Positions 51,457-60,398 of a DNA stretch of 64,000 nt are shown piece after piece. The position numbers were made by a program, and so were the translations under genes. The notes beneath the pieces were generated by a model. It was not told the origin of the DNA, made no database searches, and was given only the letters and a program-made list of their open reading frames with translations. This DNA comes from Bacillota bacterium (GTDB lineage Bacteria > Bacillota > Bacilli > Paenibacillales > UBA4045), in NCBI GenBank assembly GCA_023441055.1, contig JAEZQY010000004.1, forward strand, positions 1-64,000. Reading direction: 5' to 3'. Every line of letters starts with the position of its first letter. Positions within the stretch are counted from its first letter, which is position 1.

Positions 51457-51494
51457 AAATCGCAACCACGAGTTGGAGTGGTTGCGATTTATTC
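51457..51494 (+). terminator. Intrinsic terminator after the FtsH-like gene
   Basis: Perfect 13-bp stem AAATCGCAACCAC (51457-51469) and GTGGTTGCGATTT (51478-51490), loop GAGTTGGA. The T run is short (ATTT, then ATTCGG), so termination may be partial; the stem is symmetrical. Confidence 0.75.
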
Positions 51495-51516
51495 GGTTCT
51501 ACGCGTAATTAACCAA

Positions 51517-51547
51517 CTGTGATCTAGAGAAGTGAAAATGATCACAG
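51517..51547 (+). promoter_or_regulatory. Inverted repeat upstream of the 3-hydroxyacyl-CoA dehydrogenase gene
   Basis: CTGTGATC (51517-51524) and GATCACAG (51540-51547) are perfect complements with 15 bases between. GATAAT at 51561-51566 and TAGAAT at 51555-51560 are possible -10 elements, so the repeat would cover the -35 region. The half site TGTGA resembles those of CRP/Fnr and Rex, but the spacing does not fit either. Confidence 0.4.
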
Positions 51548-51608
51548 AATCATGTAGAATGATAATGTAGGTTTAATGCATGGGTGCAGTATGAAGGAGG
51601 CAGAGAGA

Positions 51609-52484
51609 ATGATCTATAAACGGATAGGCGTTGTCGGAGCGGGAACAATGGGACAAGGAATAGCTGAGATGCTGGCTGTCAAAGGCATGGAGGTATTCCT
51701 GGTGGAAATTACACCTGAGAAGCTGGAGCAAGCCTGGGAGAACATCGTAGTGAGCCTCGATAAACAGATTGAGAAGTGGGCGATTACAATTGCCGAGAAG
51801 AAGCTCATCTTGTCGAAAATTCATAAGGCGTATGATATAGCCGAATTATCGGAATGCGATATGATTATCGAAGCCGTTAGTGAAGATATTGATGTGAAGA
51901 AAGAGGTATTCCAGGAGCTGGATGCTGTGTGCGGACCAGAAGTTATTCTAGCGAGCAATACGTCCACACTCAGCTTAACTGAACTAGCCAGCTTGACGGT
52001 TCGGCCGGAGCGTGTGATCGGGCTGCACTTCCTGCATCCGGTATCGAAGATTGATCTGGTTGAGATTATTCGCGGATTGCGCACATCGGAGGACACGTTC
52101 GACAAGACGCGTGAATTCGTGCTTAATGTTATTCAGAAGAAGAGCATTCTCGTGTATGAGTCACCGGGCTTCGTCACGACGCGATTGATGTGTCTGCTGA
52201 TCAACGAGGCCATGCAGGTCTATAATGAGGGTGTAGCGTCCGCTGAGGACATCGATGCCGCTATGCGTATCGGCTACGACTTCCATTACGGGCCGCTTGA
52301 GATGGCGGACCGATTCGGACTGGACGCTGTAGAAGCCGCATTGGAAAACATGTTCCGAGAATTCGGCGACCTAAAGTACCGTCCATCCTTCCTGCTGAGG
52401 AAGATGGTCCGCGCTGGGCAATTGGGTGTGAAGACAGGGGAAGGCTTCTTCCGATACGATAAGGATGGTGACCGAATCAAATGA
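51609..52484 (+). CDS. 3-hydroxyacyl-CoA (3-hydroxybutyryl-CoA) dehydrogenase
   Basis: A 291-residue NAD-dependent enzyme. Rossmann motif GVVGAGTMGQGIAE at residues 7-20, EAVSEDIDVKKEVF, the catalytic histidine in GLHFLHPVSKIDLVEI, and the C-terminal helical domain with DFHYGPLEMADRFGLD. Length fits the stand-alone HBD group that works in butyrate-type or fatty acid metabolism. Start ATG 51609 behind GGAGG. It overlaps ackA by ATGA, which is unusual and suggests a link with acetate or butyrate energy metabolism. Confidence 0.9.
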   Translation: MIYKRIGVVGAGTMGQGIAEMLAVKGMEVFLVEITPEKLEQAWENIVVSLDKQIEKWAITIAEKKLILSKIHKAYDIAELSECDMIIEAVSEDIDVKKEVFQELDAVCGPEVILASNTSTLSLTELASLTVRPERVIGLHFLHPVSKIDLVEIIRGLRTSEDTFDKTREFVLNVIQKKSILVYESPGFVTTRLMCLLINEAMQVYNEGVASAEDIDAAMRIGYDFHYGPLEMADRFGLDAVEAALENMFREFGDLKYRPSFLLRKMVRAGQLGVKTGEGFFRYDKDGDRIK

Positions 52485-53683
52485 AGATCCTGGTAATTAA
52501 TGCAGGCAGCTCCTCCATGAAATATCAGTTGTATAATATGAAGGACGAATCCGTATTGGCTAAAGGGAGAGTGGAGCGGATCGGAATGGAATCCGCGATT
52601 CTCGTCCACGAGGCTACCGATAAGCCGGAATTCCGGGAAGTAGCAGAAATTCTTGATCATTCCACCGCGATTCGTAAGGTTGTATCCATATTGACTCATG
52701 AAGAACACGGTGTGTTGGCTTCTATGGATGAAATTCAAGGCGTAGGACATCGCGTCGTTCACGGCGGCGAGAGCTTCTCCAGCTCTGTCATCGTTACGCT
52801 GGAGGTGAAGCAGGAGATCCGCCGGTTGTTCGATCTGGCTCCCTTACATAATCCTGCGCATATTATGGGAATCGAGGCGGTGGAGGCGAATTTACCGGGT
52901 ATCCCGCAGACGGTCGTCTTCGATACCGCGTATCACTCGACGATGCCGGCTTCGAGCTATCTGTACCCGATTCCGATGGTGCTCTACAACAAGCATAAGG
53001 TGCGTCGCTACGGCTTCCACGGCACTTCGCATGACTATGTCAGCCAGCGAGGAGCGGATTTCCTAGGCAGGAAGCTGGAAGACCTGAAGGTCATCACCTG
53101 CCATATCGGCAATGGCGCCAGCTGCACCGCAATTGTCAACGGCCAGTCCATGGATACGAGTATGGGGATGACTCCGCTAGAGGGCTTGATGATGGGAACG
53201 CGGAGCGGAGATATCGATCCTGCGATTGTTCCCTATGTGATGACGAAGGAAGAGCTGACGGTCGGTGAAGTCAATTCCATGTTGAATAAGCACAGCGGCT
53301 TAATTGCAATTTCCGGCATCAGCAGTGACGTGCGCGAGGTGCAGGATGCGATGAAGGAAGGCGACCGCAACGCGACGCTGGCATATGACATGTATGAATA
53401 TCGCATTCGTAAATGCATTGGTTCTTATGCTGCAGCGATGGACGGGCTGGACGTGATTATTTTCACAGCGGGGGTTGGCGAGAATTCAGCGGATCTCAGA
53501 GAGAAGATCTGTTCCAAGCTTACCTTCTTCGGCGTACAATTGGATCATGAAGCGAATCGTTCGCAGGAACGCGGCGACCGTCGTATTACGACGGCTGATT
53601 CACCTGTGCAGGTGCTGGTCATTCCGACGAATGAAGAATTGATGATTGCTAGGGATACGTATCGATTAATTACGAACCAATAA
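52481..53683 (+). CDS. ackA: Acetate kinase
   Basis: A 400-residue ASKHA-fold kinase that interconverts acetate plus ATP and acetyl phosphate. Signatures: ILVINAGSSSMKYQLYN at the start, GHRVVHGGE, VFDTAYHSTMP, and GFHGTSHDYVS with the catalytic residues, then HIGNGAS. Butyrate kinase is excluded by length and motif. Translationally coupled to the upstream dehydrogenase; the phosphotransacetylase partner is not in the window. Confidence 0.95.
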   Translation: MKILVINAGSSSMKYQLYNMKDESVLAKGRVERIGMESAILVHEATDKPEFREVAEILDHSTAIRKVVSILTHEEHGVLASMDEIQGVGHRVVHGGESFSSSVIVTLEVKQEIRRLFDLAPLHNPAHIMGIEAVEANLPGIPQTVVFDTAYHSTMPASSYLYPIPMVLYNKHKVRRYGFHGTSHDYVSQRGADFLGRKLEDLKVITCHIGNGASCTAIVNGQSMDTSMGMTPLEGLMMGTRSGDIDPAIVPYVMTKEELTVGEVNSMLNKHSGLIAISGISSDVREVQDAMKEGDRNATLAYDMYEYRIRKCIGSYAAAMDGLDVIIFTAGVGENSADLREKICSKLTFFGVQLDHEANRSQERGDRRITTADSPVQVLVIPTNEELMIARDTYRLITNQ

Positions 53684-53704
53684 GCGTATAACGGGGTGGT
53701 CTGA

Positions 53705-54997
53705 ATGAATAATAGTACGATTCGCCAGGTGAACGATCATATTGGCGAGACGGTTCGGATCGGCTGCTGGGTCCATCATAAGCGCTCCAGCGGCAAGATT
53801 CAATTCCTGCAGCTACGCGATGGCACCGGCTTTATTCAGGCTGTTGCGGTCAAGAATGAGCTGCCTGAGCAGGTGTGGGCAGATGCCGGTACGCTCACGC
53901 ATGAGAGCTCGCTCTATGCGATCGGCATCGTGCGAGAGGAGCCCAGAAGTCCCAGTGGTTATGAGCTGACACTGACAGGGCTAGAGATTATCCAGCTGGC
54001 AGAGGGCTATCCAATCACACCTAAGGAGCATGGCGTTGACTTCCTGATGGATCATCGACATCTGTGGATTAGAGCACCGCGGCAGCGCGCGATTCTAACG
54101 ATTCGTGCACATATCATTAAGGCTATGCGAGCGTTCTTCGATCAAAATGGCTTCACGCAGGTTGATCCGCCTATCCTGACACCGTCCTCATGCGAGGGAA
54201 CGACAAATCTATTCCATACGAAGTACTTCGATGATGATGCCTACTTAAGCCAGAGCGGGCAGCTATATATGGAAGCCGCTGCTATGGCGATGGGGCGCGT
54301 CTACTCCTTCGGTCCGACATTCCGCGCGGAGAAATCTAAGACTAGGCGGCATCTGATTGAATTCTGGATGATCGAGCCAGAGATGGCGTTCGTCGAGCAT
54401 GAGGAGAGTTTACGTATTCAAGAGCAATTCGTCACACATGTGGTGCAATCGGTCTTAACGAACTGTGGTGCAGAATTGAAGACGCTGGAGCGGGATATCT
54501 CGAGGCTGGAGAAGGTACAGGGCGACTTCCCGAGAATCTCTTATGATGATGCGATTCGGTTCCTGCAGGAGCAGGGGCATGAGATAGCATGGGGGGATGA
54601 CTTCGGCGCGCCGCATGAAACCGCGATTGCGGAGGCATACGAGAAGCCGGTATTCATTACGAAGTACCCAACGTCGCTCAAATCGTTCTATATGAAGCCC
54701 GACCCGCAGCGTCCGGAAGTCGTGCTGTGCGCTGATTTAATCGCGCCTGAAGGGTATGGCGAAATCATTGGCGGGAGTCAGCGAATCGATGATCCCGAGC
54801 TGCTTGCGAAGCGATTCGAGGAGCATGATCTGACGATGGAGGCATATGGCTGGTATATGGATCTGCGCCAGTACGGCTCTATCCCGCATTCCGGCTTCGG
54901 ATTAGGACTTGAGCGGACGGTTGCCTGGATCTGCGGGCTCGATCATGTGCGCGAGACGATTCCGTTCCCTCGCTTGCTGTATCGTCTATACCCGTAG
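53705..54997 (+). CDS. asnS: Asparaginyl-tRNA synthetase
   Basis: A 430-residue class IIb synthetase. N-terminal OB fold (residues 15-105, with GKIQFLQLRDGTGFIQAV), motif 2 FGPTFRAEKSKTRRHLIEFWMIEPEM and motif 3 GFGLGLERTVAWICGL. The shape of motif 2 and the length favour AsnRS rather than AspRS. Position before dnaD as in B. subtilis. Confidence 0.95.
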   Translation: MNNSTIRQVNDHIGETVRIGCWVHHKRSSGKIQFLQLRDGTGFIQAVAVKNELPEQVWADAGTLTHESSLYAIGIVREEPRSPSGYELTLTGLEIIQLAEGYPITPKEHGVDFLMDHRHLWIRAPRQRAILTIRAHIIKAMRAFFDQNGFTQVDPPILTPSSCEGTTNLFHTKYFDDDAYLSQSGQLYMEAAAMAMGRVYSFGPTFRAEKSKTRRHLIEFWMIEPEMAFVEHEESLRIQEQFVTHVVQSVLTNCGAELKTLERDISRLEKVQGDFPRISYDDAIRFLQEQGHEIAWGDDFGAPHETAIAEAYEKPVFITKYPTSLKSFYMKPDPQRPEVVLCADLIAPEGYGEIIGGSQRIDDPELLAKRFEEHDLTMEAYGWYMDLRQYGSIPHSGFGLGLERTVAWICGLDHVRETIPFPRLLYRLYP

Positions 54998-55034
54998 CTT
55001 AGCTGGTTGATCAGTGGAGAGGATGTAGGAACGA

Positions 55035-55682
55035 ATGTCACTGGAGAGAGGGCTTTATTACGCGTTGTCAGAAGGATCCGTCAGCATCCCAAGCTTGCTG
55101 CTGCAGAGCTATGCTTCGCTTGGCTTGAATGAGACGGAGATCATGCTGCTGATTCATCTAATTGCATTCAGAGAGAAGGAGCAGAATGACTTCCCAACCA
55201 TTGATGAGCTTCAATCGAGGTTGAGCGCGAGTCCGGAGCGGGTCATCGCCTCGATACAGCGGTTGTTGGGAGAAGGCTGGATCGCCATCGATGAAGATAT
55301 TGACCCAGCAACAGGTATACAATATGAACGTTATAATCTGACAGGCGTGTATGAGAAGCTGTCCGATGCGCTGTCCAGCTCCATTCAGAATGAAGCTGCT
55401 GCATGGCCTGCGATTCAGAAATCACCGAGTTTATTCACGACCTTCGAACAGGAGTTCGGACGTCCGATCTCGCCTATGGAATGCGAGACGATAGCCGGCT
55501 GGTTGGATAAGGACGGCTATTCAGAGCCATTGGTATTATCCGCGCTTAAGGAAGCGGTGTTCTCTGGTAAGCTGCACTTCCGGTATATCGACCGCATCTT
55601 GCTGGAATGGGCGCGCAATCGGATCAGTACACCTGAAGAAGCCAAGCAATATGCACGCAAGTATCGTGGCGAGGACGGATAG
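55035..55682 (+). CDS. dnaD: DNA replication initiation protein DnaD
   Basis: A 215-residue protein with an N-terminal winged-helix domain (ALSEGSVSIPSLLLQSYASLGLNETE) and a C-terminal DnaB_2 domain (FEQEFGRPISPMECETIAGWL, YSEPLVLSALKEAV, YIDRILLEWARN). DnaD remodels DNA and helps load the replicative helicase with DnaB and DnaI. In B. subtilis nth follows; here synteny ends with a terminator. Confidence 0.95.
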   Translation: MSLERGLYYALSEGSVSIPSLLLQSYASLGLNETEIMLLIHLIAFREKEQNDFPTIDELQSRLSASPERVIASIQRLLGEGWIAIDEDIDPATGIQYERYNLTGVYEKLSDALSSSIQNEAAAWPAIQKSPSLFTTFEQEFGRPISPMECETIAGWLDKDGYSEPLVLSALKEAVFSGKLHFRYIDRILLEWARNRISTPEEAKQYARKYRGEDG

Positions 55683-55706
55683 ATCTGTCATTCCCAGCAT
55701 TCATAG

Positions 55707-55745
55707 AGCCGCACGCAAGAGCTGTCCGCTTGCCTGCGGCTTTAT
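55707..55745 (+). terminator. Intrinsic terminator after dnaD
   Basis: AGCCGCA-CGCAAG (55707-55719) pairs with CTTGC-CTGCGGCT (55729-55741), followed by TTATT. It marks the border between conserved order and the accessory region. Confidence 0.78.
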
Positions 55746-55873
55746 TGCGTGTCCGCACCTATATTCACTCATGTTATAACATAAGGGTGTTCAGCTACAT
55801 ATACTGATTCTGTGCAATGAAGCACTAGGACCATCATGCGCATGAACAAGCTTATGGAGCGAGGAGAGTGGAG

Positions 55874-57676
55874 ATGATGGCTGCACAGCTTCCTGTGAAT
55901 GTTAATGCAACGTTAGAGGCCAGACAGGTTCTCACCTATCTGAATTCGGTGATGAGCCCTGATGGAGGCGTCATGACGGGGCAGCACAACTGGATCGAGG
56001 ATCCGACAGGCAATATTCAAAAATTAGCGCTACCCAACTCGAATGGCAAATATCCAGCGGTTATAGGCGGTGAGCTAGGTCCGATTAGTGGACAATCCAC
56101 AGAACTGGCCAATCGTCAGCGCGCCAATGTGGTGAAAGCCGCAATCGACTATTGGCAGGCTGGGGGCATACCAACGATGACCTGGCATTGCACCTACCCC
56201 AATACGGCGTACCAGTGGGCCGGCGGTGTACAGCGCGCTACCACACAAGCCGAATTCGATCAGATCCTGACTGAGGGGGACAGCAAGCATACTTGGTTAT
56301 TGAAGGAGCTGGATGCGATAGCTGTTCACCTAAAAACCATGCAGAATGCCAATGTGCCTGTCTTATTCCGGCCTTGGCATGAGATGAATGGGTATTGGTT
56401 CTGGTGGGGCAAGAAGTCGAACTTCGCCAAGCTATGGGACATCACCTATAATCGATTAGTCAATGTTCATGGTCTAAATAACTTGCTGTGGGTGTGGTGT
56501 CCGAACTGTATGAAGGCAACAGATCCAGGAATTGGCGATTATCGTCTATATTATCCTGGGCACGATCAGGTGGATGTGCTCGCTTGGGATATCTATCTTG
56601 GCGAGTATAAGCAAAGCTTCCATGATGAGCTATTCGCATTCGGTGGAGGCAAGCCAATCGCAATCGGTGAGGTCGGAGCATTACCGAGTATGGGGACTAT
56701 GCAGGCAGCGCAATATCGATATACTTGGGTGATGGCATGGGGTGAACCGAATTTCTCGAATGAGAATTCTGCGGCGCAGAAGCGACAATTCTTCACACAT
56801 GATTATGCGATTTCTCGAGATGAGATCAAGCTGCCTGCTGATCCTGGGCCGAACCCAGACCCAGACCCAGATCCTGACCCAGACCCAGATCCTGACCCAG
56901 ATCCTGACCCGCCGGTAGATAAGGATCCGCCGTCCGCTCCGGGAAGCATTCAGGTTGATCCTATACAAATTAGACTAAGCTGGGGCGCATCTACGGATAA
57001 TGTAGGTGTAGCGGGCTATGAGGTGTTCATGGACGGCCGTGTGATTGGTAAGACAGAAACCTCCGAATATACAGTTGCTGGTATTACGCTGAATCAATCC
57101 AATTCATTCACGGTTCGCGCAGTAGACGCGGCAGGCAATGTCTCGGACGAGAGCAGTGCTACGGTGGTGACTACTGATGTTGAAACAAGGACGAAGCCGC
57201 CTGTCAATAAGATCGTCTTCTTGAAAGGGATTAATTTCAATGGCGACGCCAAGATGATTGAAGGAAATCAATGGCTTGCGGAGAGTGCGGCAGGGCTGAC
57301 CCTATCTGCAGTGAAACGGCATACCTCGTCCATTGTATTCACACCGCCAGTGGATAGTCAAATGAATGACATGCTGAATCGGGACATCTATGCGGCTAGC
57401 TCGATCAGCATTCGCCAGGCGATAACTGCCGGTCAATATCAGATCTATCTTTGGACAGCGGAGAATTACCGCTCGAACTTCCGTTCCTTCCATGTCAAGC
57501 TGCAGGGCAACCAGGTTACAAGCAGTCCGATCGGGTCCATGCCGATCAATCAATGGCGCAAGCATGGTCCATACGCTGTAACCATCGCTAGGGATGGGAC
57601 GCTGCACGTTGAACTGGTCCGTGTGACTGGCGACACCTCGATCAGCGGTATGGTGATCTATCGTGTAAACGGTTGA
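55874..57676 (+). CDS. GH26 beta-mannanase with FN3 and C-terminal module
   Basis: A 600-residue modular glycoside hydrolase. Residues 10-315 are a GH26 barrel with the acid/base glutamate E170 in FRPWHEMNGYWFWW and the nucleophile E266 in PIAIGEVGAL. A Pro-Asp repeat linker (321-345) leads to a fibronectin type III domain (354-432) and a C-terminal beta module (440-600) that may bind carbohydrate. Such enzymes cut mannan outside the cell, yet no signal peptide is present: the catalytic domain begins within 15 residues of ATG 55874 (behind GAGGAGA). Either export is lost, or it is non-classical. Confidence 0.87.
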   Translation: MMAAQLPVNVNATLEARQVLTYLNSVMSPDGGVMTGQHNWIEDPTGNIQKLALPNSNGKYPAVIGGELGPISGQSTELANRQRANVVKAAIDYWQAGGIPTMTWHCTYPNTAYQWAGGVQRATTQAEFDQILTEGDSKHTWLLKELDAIAVHLKTMQNANVPVLFRPWHEMNGYWFWWGKKSNFAKLWDITYNRLVNVHGLNNLLWVWCPNCMKATDPGIGDYRLYYPGHDQVDVLAWDIYLGEYKQSFHDELFAFGGGKPIAIGEVGALPSMGTMQAAQYRYTWVMAWGEPNFSNENSAAQKRQFFTHDYAISRDEIKLPADPGPNPDPDPDPDPDPDPDPDPDPPVDKDPPSAPGSIQVDPIQIRLSWGASTDNVGVAGYEVFMDGRVIGKTETSEYTVAGITLNQSNSFTVRAVDAAGNVSDESSATVVTTDVETRTKPPVNKIVFLKGINFNGDAKMIEGNQWLAESAAGLTLSAVKRHTSSIVFTPPVDSQMNDMLNRDIYAASSISIRQAITAGQYQIYLWTAENYRSNFRSFHVKLQGNQVTSSPIGSMPINQWRKHGPYAVTIARDGTLHVELVRVTGDTSISGMVIYRVNG

Positions 57677-57807
57677 CAATGATCTAATTAGGGGCTGTCC
57701 CGAATGTCATCTTGAGATGATGGAGGGATTTGCCCCGCTTCTTGTGTATAAGCGTCATACAGCGGGGGAAGCTAAAGGAAATTAATAGCTACGCGAGGGA
57801 GACAACT

Positions 57808-58902
57808 GTGGAAGCAACCAAAGGTAGGATTGGCCTGCTCCAAATCTTTATGATCTTCATGTTGATGAACGGACTGTCAACCCATGTGATCATCAACCCC
57901 ATGCTATTGGAGGCAGCCGGTAGAGACGCATGGCTGTCGGTATTGATGACGGGCGTACTCTATCTTCCGTGGTGCATCATGATTGCGCTGATGATCAGAA
58001 GATCCGAACATCGTAAGCTCCAGCCATGGCTGGCTGAACGGACAAGCCCATTCGTGTCATGGCTCTTGCTCGCTCCAATCTATATCATTCTATTCCTGAT
58101 TGGCATGGAAACCGTAGAGCATACAACCATATTCGTGGTGGCCAATTACCTTCCTCAGACGCCGCAGTGGGTCATTGTAGTTGTATTGATTCTGATCTGC
58201 GTATATTGCGCTTCCGCAGGTATTAGAACCATTGCAACCACAGCGGGCATTCTTCTGCCGATAGTCATTATTCTAGGTTATTTCGTTGCGTTCGCGAACA
58301 TGCCGGAGAAGGATTATTCCTTATTACGGCCTGTCTTAGAGAACGGCTGGCTGCCGCCGATACGCGGTACGATCTATGTTGGATCGGGATTGGTCGAGTT
58401 GATTTTCATTATCGGCTTGCAGCACCGAATGAAGCAATCGATTAAAATCTGGCAAGTGCTGCTATTCGGTATATTCATGCTGTATATTATGCTTGGTCCG
58501 ATCATTGGCGGAATTACGGAATTCGGCGCAGCGGAAGCAGCCAAACAACAGGAGTCGCCTTATGAGCAATGGCGGCTGGTGAAGATCGGCGCGGTCATCG
58601 AGCATGTTGACTTTCTATCCGAGTTTCAATGGCTGTCCGGCGCATTAATTCGTATCAGCTTGTCGCTTTATTTAATAGTAGACGTATTCAGCTTCAGGCA
58701 GAAGCAGTCGCGATTGCTGCTGATGAGTGCCATCGCGCTAACTCTCATGATTCCGCTGTTTATTCCCTTTAATCGATATAGTCTCTATAAATGGATTATG
58801 CATGGCTATGTTCCCATTACCTTGGCGGTATTGTTCGGTATCTCAATTATTTTGGCCTGCATCGCGTTCATACCCAAACGAGCGAATGGAGGGATAACAT
58901 GA
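57808..58902 (+). CDS. Spore germination receptor permease subunit (GerAB type)
   Basis: A 364-residue membrane protein with about ten hydrophobic helices, of the APC-type GerAB/GerKB family (PF03845). It is the germinant-binding subunit of a receptor in the spore inner membrane. Typical start GRIGLLQIFMIFMLMNGLS and NPMLLEAAGRDAWLSVL. GTG 57808 follows GAGGGAGA; the open frame to 57730 has no binding site. It overlaps the next gene by ATGA. Expected to be made in the forespore. Confidence 0.9.
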   Translation: MEATKGRIGLLQIFMIFMLMNGLSTHVIINPMLLEAAGRDAWLSVLMTGVLYLPWCIMIALMIRRSEHRKLQPWLAERTSPFVSWLLLAPIYIILFLIGMETVEHTTIFVVANYLPQTPQWVIVVVLILICVYCASAGIRTIATTAGILLPIVIILGYFVAFANMPEKDYSLLRPVLENGWLPPIRGTIYVGSGLVELIFIIGLQHRMKQSIKIWQVLLFGIFMLYIMLGPIIGGITEFGAAEAAKQQESPYEQWRLVKIGAVIEHVDFLSEFQWLSGALIRISLSLYLIVDVFSFRQKQSRLLLMSAIALTLMIPLFIPFNRYSLYKWIMHGYVPITLAVLFGISIILACIAFIPKRANGGIT

Positions 58903-60398
58903 ATCGATTGAGTCGCAACAAACGTCGGGGTGCTTGGAGCTATGAGAGGCTGAAGCAAGTGTTCGAGCTGTCGCATGATGTAAGGATAGATCGGATTTCC
59001 TTTGATGATTCGCCATCGAGCGAGATTGTCTTCGTGTTCAATACTGGCTTAACGGATAACTCGCGAATTGTCGACCACATTATCCCGGAGCTGAATAGAA
59101 CCTCTCAACAGACCGGGCTGGACAAGCTGGGGGAGAAGCACATCTATGGCAGCTTGCCGCTGGAGCCCATTGATGCAGGTGCGGAGGAAGAGCAGCTGTC
59201 GGATTGGATCTATAGCGGTGATGTGATCCTCCTAATTGCCGAGACCGGTAATATGTTCAAAATTGGGGTGAATAAATCTCCGCAGCGTACACCCGAGGAG
59301 TCCAGCACGGAGGTGACGATCAAGGGTGCCAAGGATGGATTCACGGAAGACCTGCAGATGAACGTTGCGCTGGTCCGCAAGCGGATCCGCAGCAATTGCT
59401 TGAAGTATGAGCAATTCATCATTGGCACCAGAACGAGGACCAGAATCGCACTGCTGTATGTGGATGACATCTTAAACGCTGATATCCTGAAGGATGTCCG
59501 GAGTAGATTGAATAAGATTCTAGTTGATGGGATATTCAGCTCAGATCAACTGAAGGATTTAATCGAGGATCGGAAGTACTCGATGTTCCCTATGATGGAT
59601 TACACCGGACGACCAGACAAAGCCGTGTATGGACTGCTGGCAGGCAGATTTATTCTAATTGTCGACGGTAATCCGATGGTGCTGATCGGCCCAGCAAATT
59701 TCTTCTTGCAGCTGAAATCCCCAGAGGATATCAACTTCAATTTCATATACGTGGCCTTCACACGGTTGATTCGGGGCGCCAGCTTCGGAATCTCAATGCT
59801 GCTGCCTGGATTATGGGTCACCTTAACCTCCTTCCATCCGGATCAAATCCCGTTCCGTCTGATGGCTACAGTGGCCACGACGCGATTAGGCATTCCATTC
59901 TCTGCAGCTGTCGAGATGTTCATCCTGCTCTTCCTGCTGGAAATATTCCGCGAAGCGGGAATTCGACTGCCGACAACGATCGGCTCCACCTTAACGGTCG
60001 TAGGTGGATTGATCATTGGCGATGCTTCAATACGCGCTGGCTTAGTCTCGCCGTCTGTCGTTGTTGTAGGGGCGATAACTGCGGTGTGCAGCGTGACGCT
60101 GGTCAATCAATCCCTTTCTGCAGCAGTAAGCTTCATTCGCTTCCTAATTCTGTTATGCTCGTCCATGCTAGGTATTATGGGCTTCATCATCAGCCTGCTC
60201 CTGCTGATTATCTATATGTCGAGCCTGCGCTCGTTCGGAATCCCTTATCTGGCTCCAGTATCCCCCATCATATTCAAGGATTTCATCCCGAACCTGGTGC
60301 CGATCCCATGGCGGAACAGAAACAGGAGACCAGAGAAATTGCAGACGATTGATTCTGACCGTATGCGGAAAGATGATGAGCATGAAGGCCGCATATAA
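58899..60398 (+). CDS. Spore germination receptor A subunit (GerAA type)
   Basis: A 499-residue protein of the GerA family (PF03323). A soluble N-terminal part (1-270) with SGDVILLIAETGNMFKIGV is followed by about five membrane helices (280-470) containing TRLGIPFSAAVEMFILLFLLE and REAGIRLP. Start ATG 58899 behind GGAGGGA. In most gerA operons this subunit comes first; here it is second, after the B subunit, and it overlaps the C subunit by 17 bases. Confidence 0.92.
   Translation: MNRLSRNKRRGAWSYERLKQVFELSHDVRIDRISFDDSPSSEIVFVFNTGLTDNSRIVDHIIPELNRTSQQTGLDKLGEKHIYGSLPLEPIDAGAEEEQLSDWIYSGDVILLIAETGNMFKIGVNKSPQRTPEESSTEVTIKGAKDGFTEDLQMNVALVRKRIRSNCLKYEQFIIGTRTRTRIALLYVDDILNADILKDVRSRLNKILVDGIFSSDQLKDLIEDRKYSMFPMMDYTGRPDKAVYGLLAGRFILIVDGNPMVLIGPANFFLQLKSPEDINFNFIYVAFTRLIRGASFGISMLLPGLWVTLTSFHPDQIPFRLMATVATTRLGIPFSAAVEMFILLFLLEIFREAGIRLPTTIGSTLTVVGGLIIGDASIRAGLVSPSVVVVGAITAVCSVTLVNQSLSAAVSFIRFLILLCSSMLGIMGFIISLLLLIIYMSSLRSFGIPYLAPVSPIIFKDFIPNLVPIPWRNRNRRPEKLQTIDSDRMRKDDEHEGRI

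Noticed and set aside
57690..57767. GGGGCTGTCCC-type sequence and the CCCCGCT/AGCGGGG inverted repeat between the mannanase and ger genes, like an insertion-sequence end
   Set aside because: Only one such end is present, with no transposase and no target duplication, so a mobile element cannot be supported.
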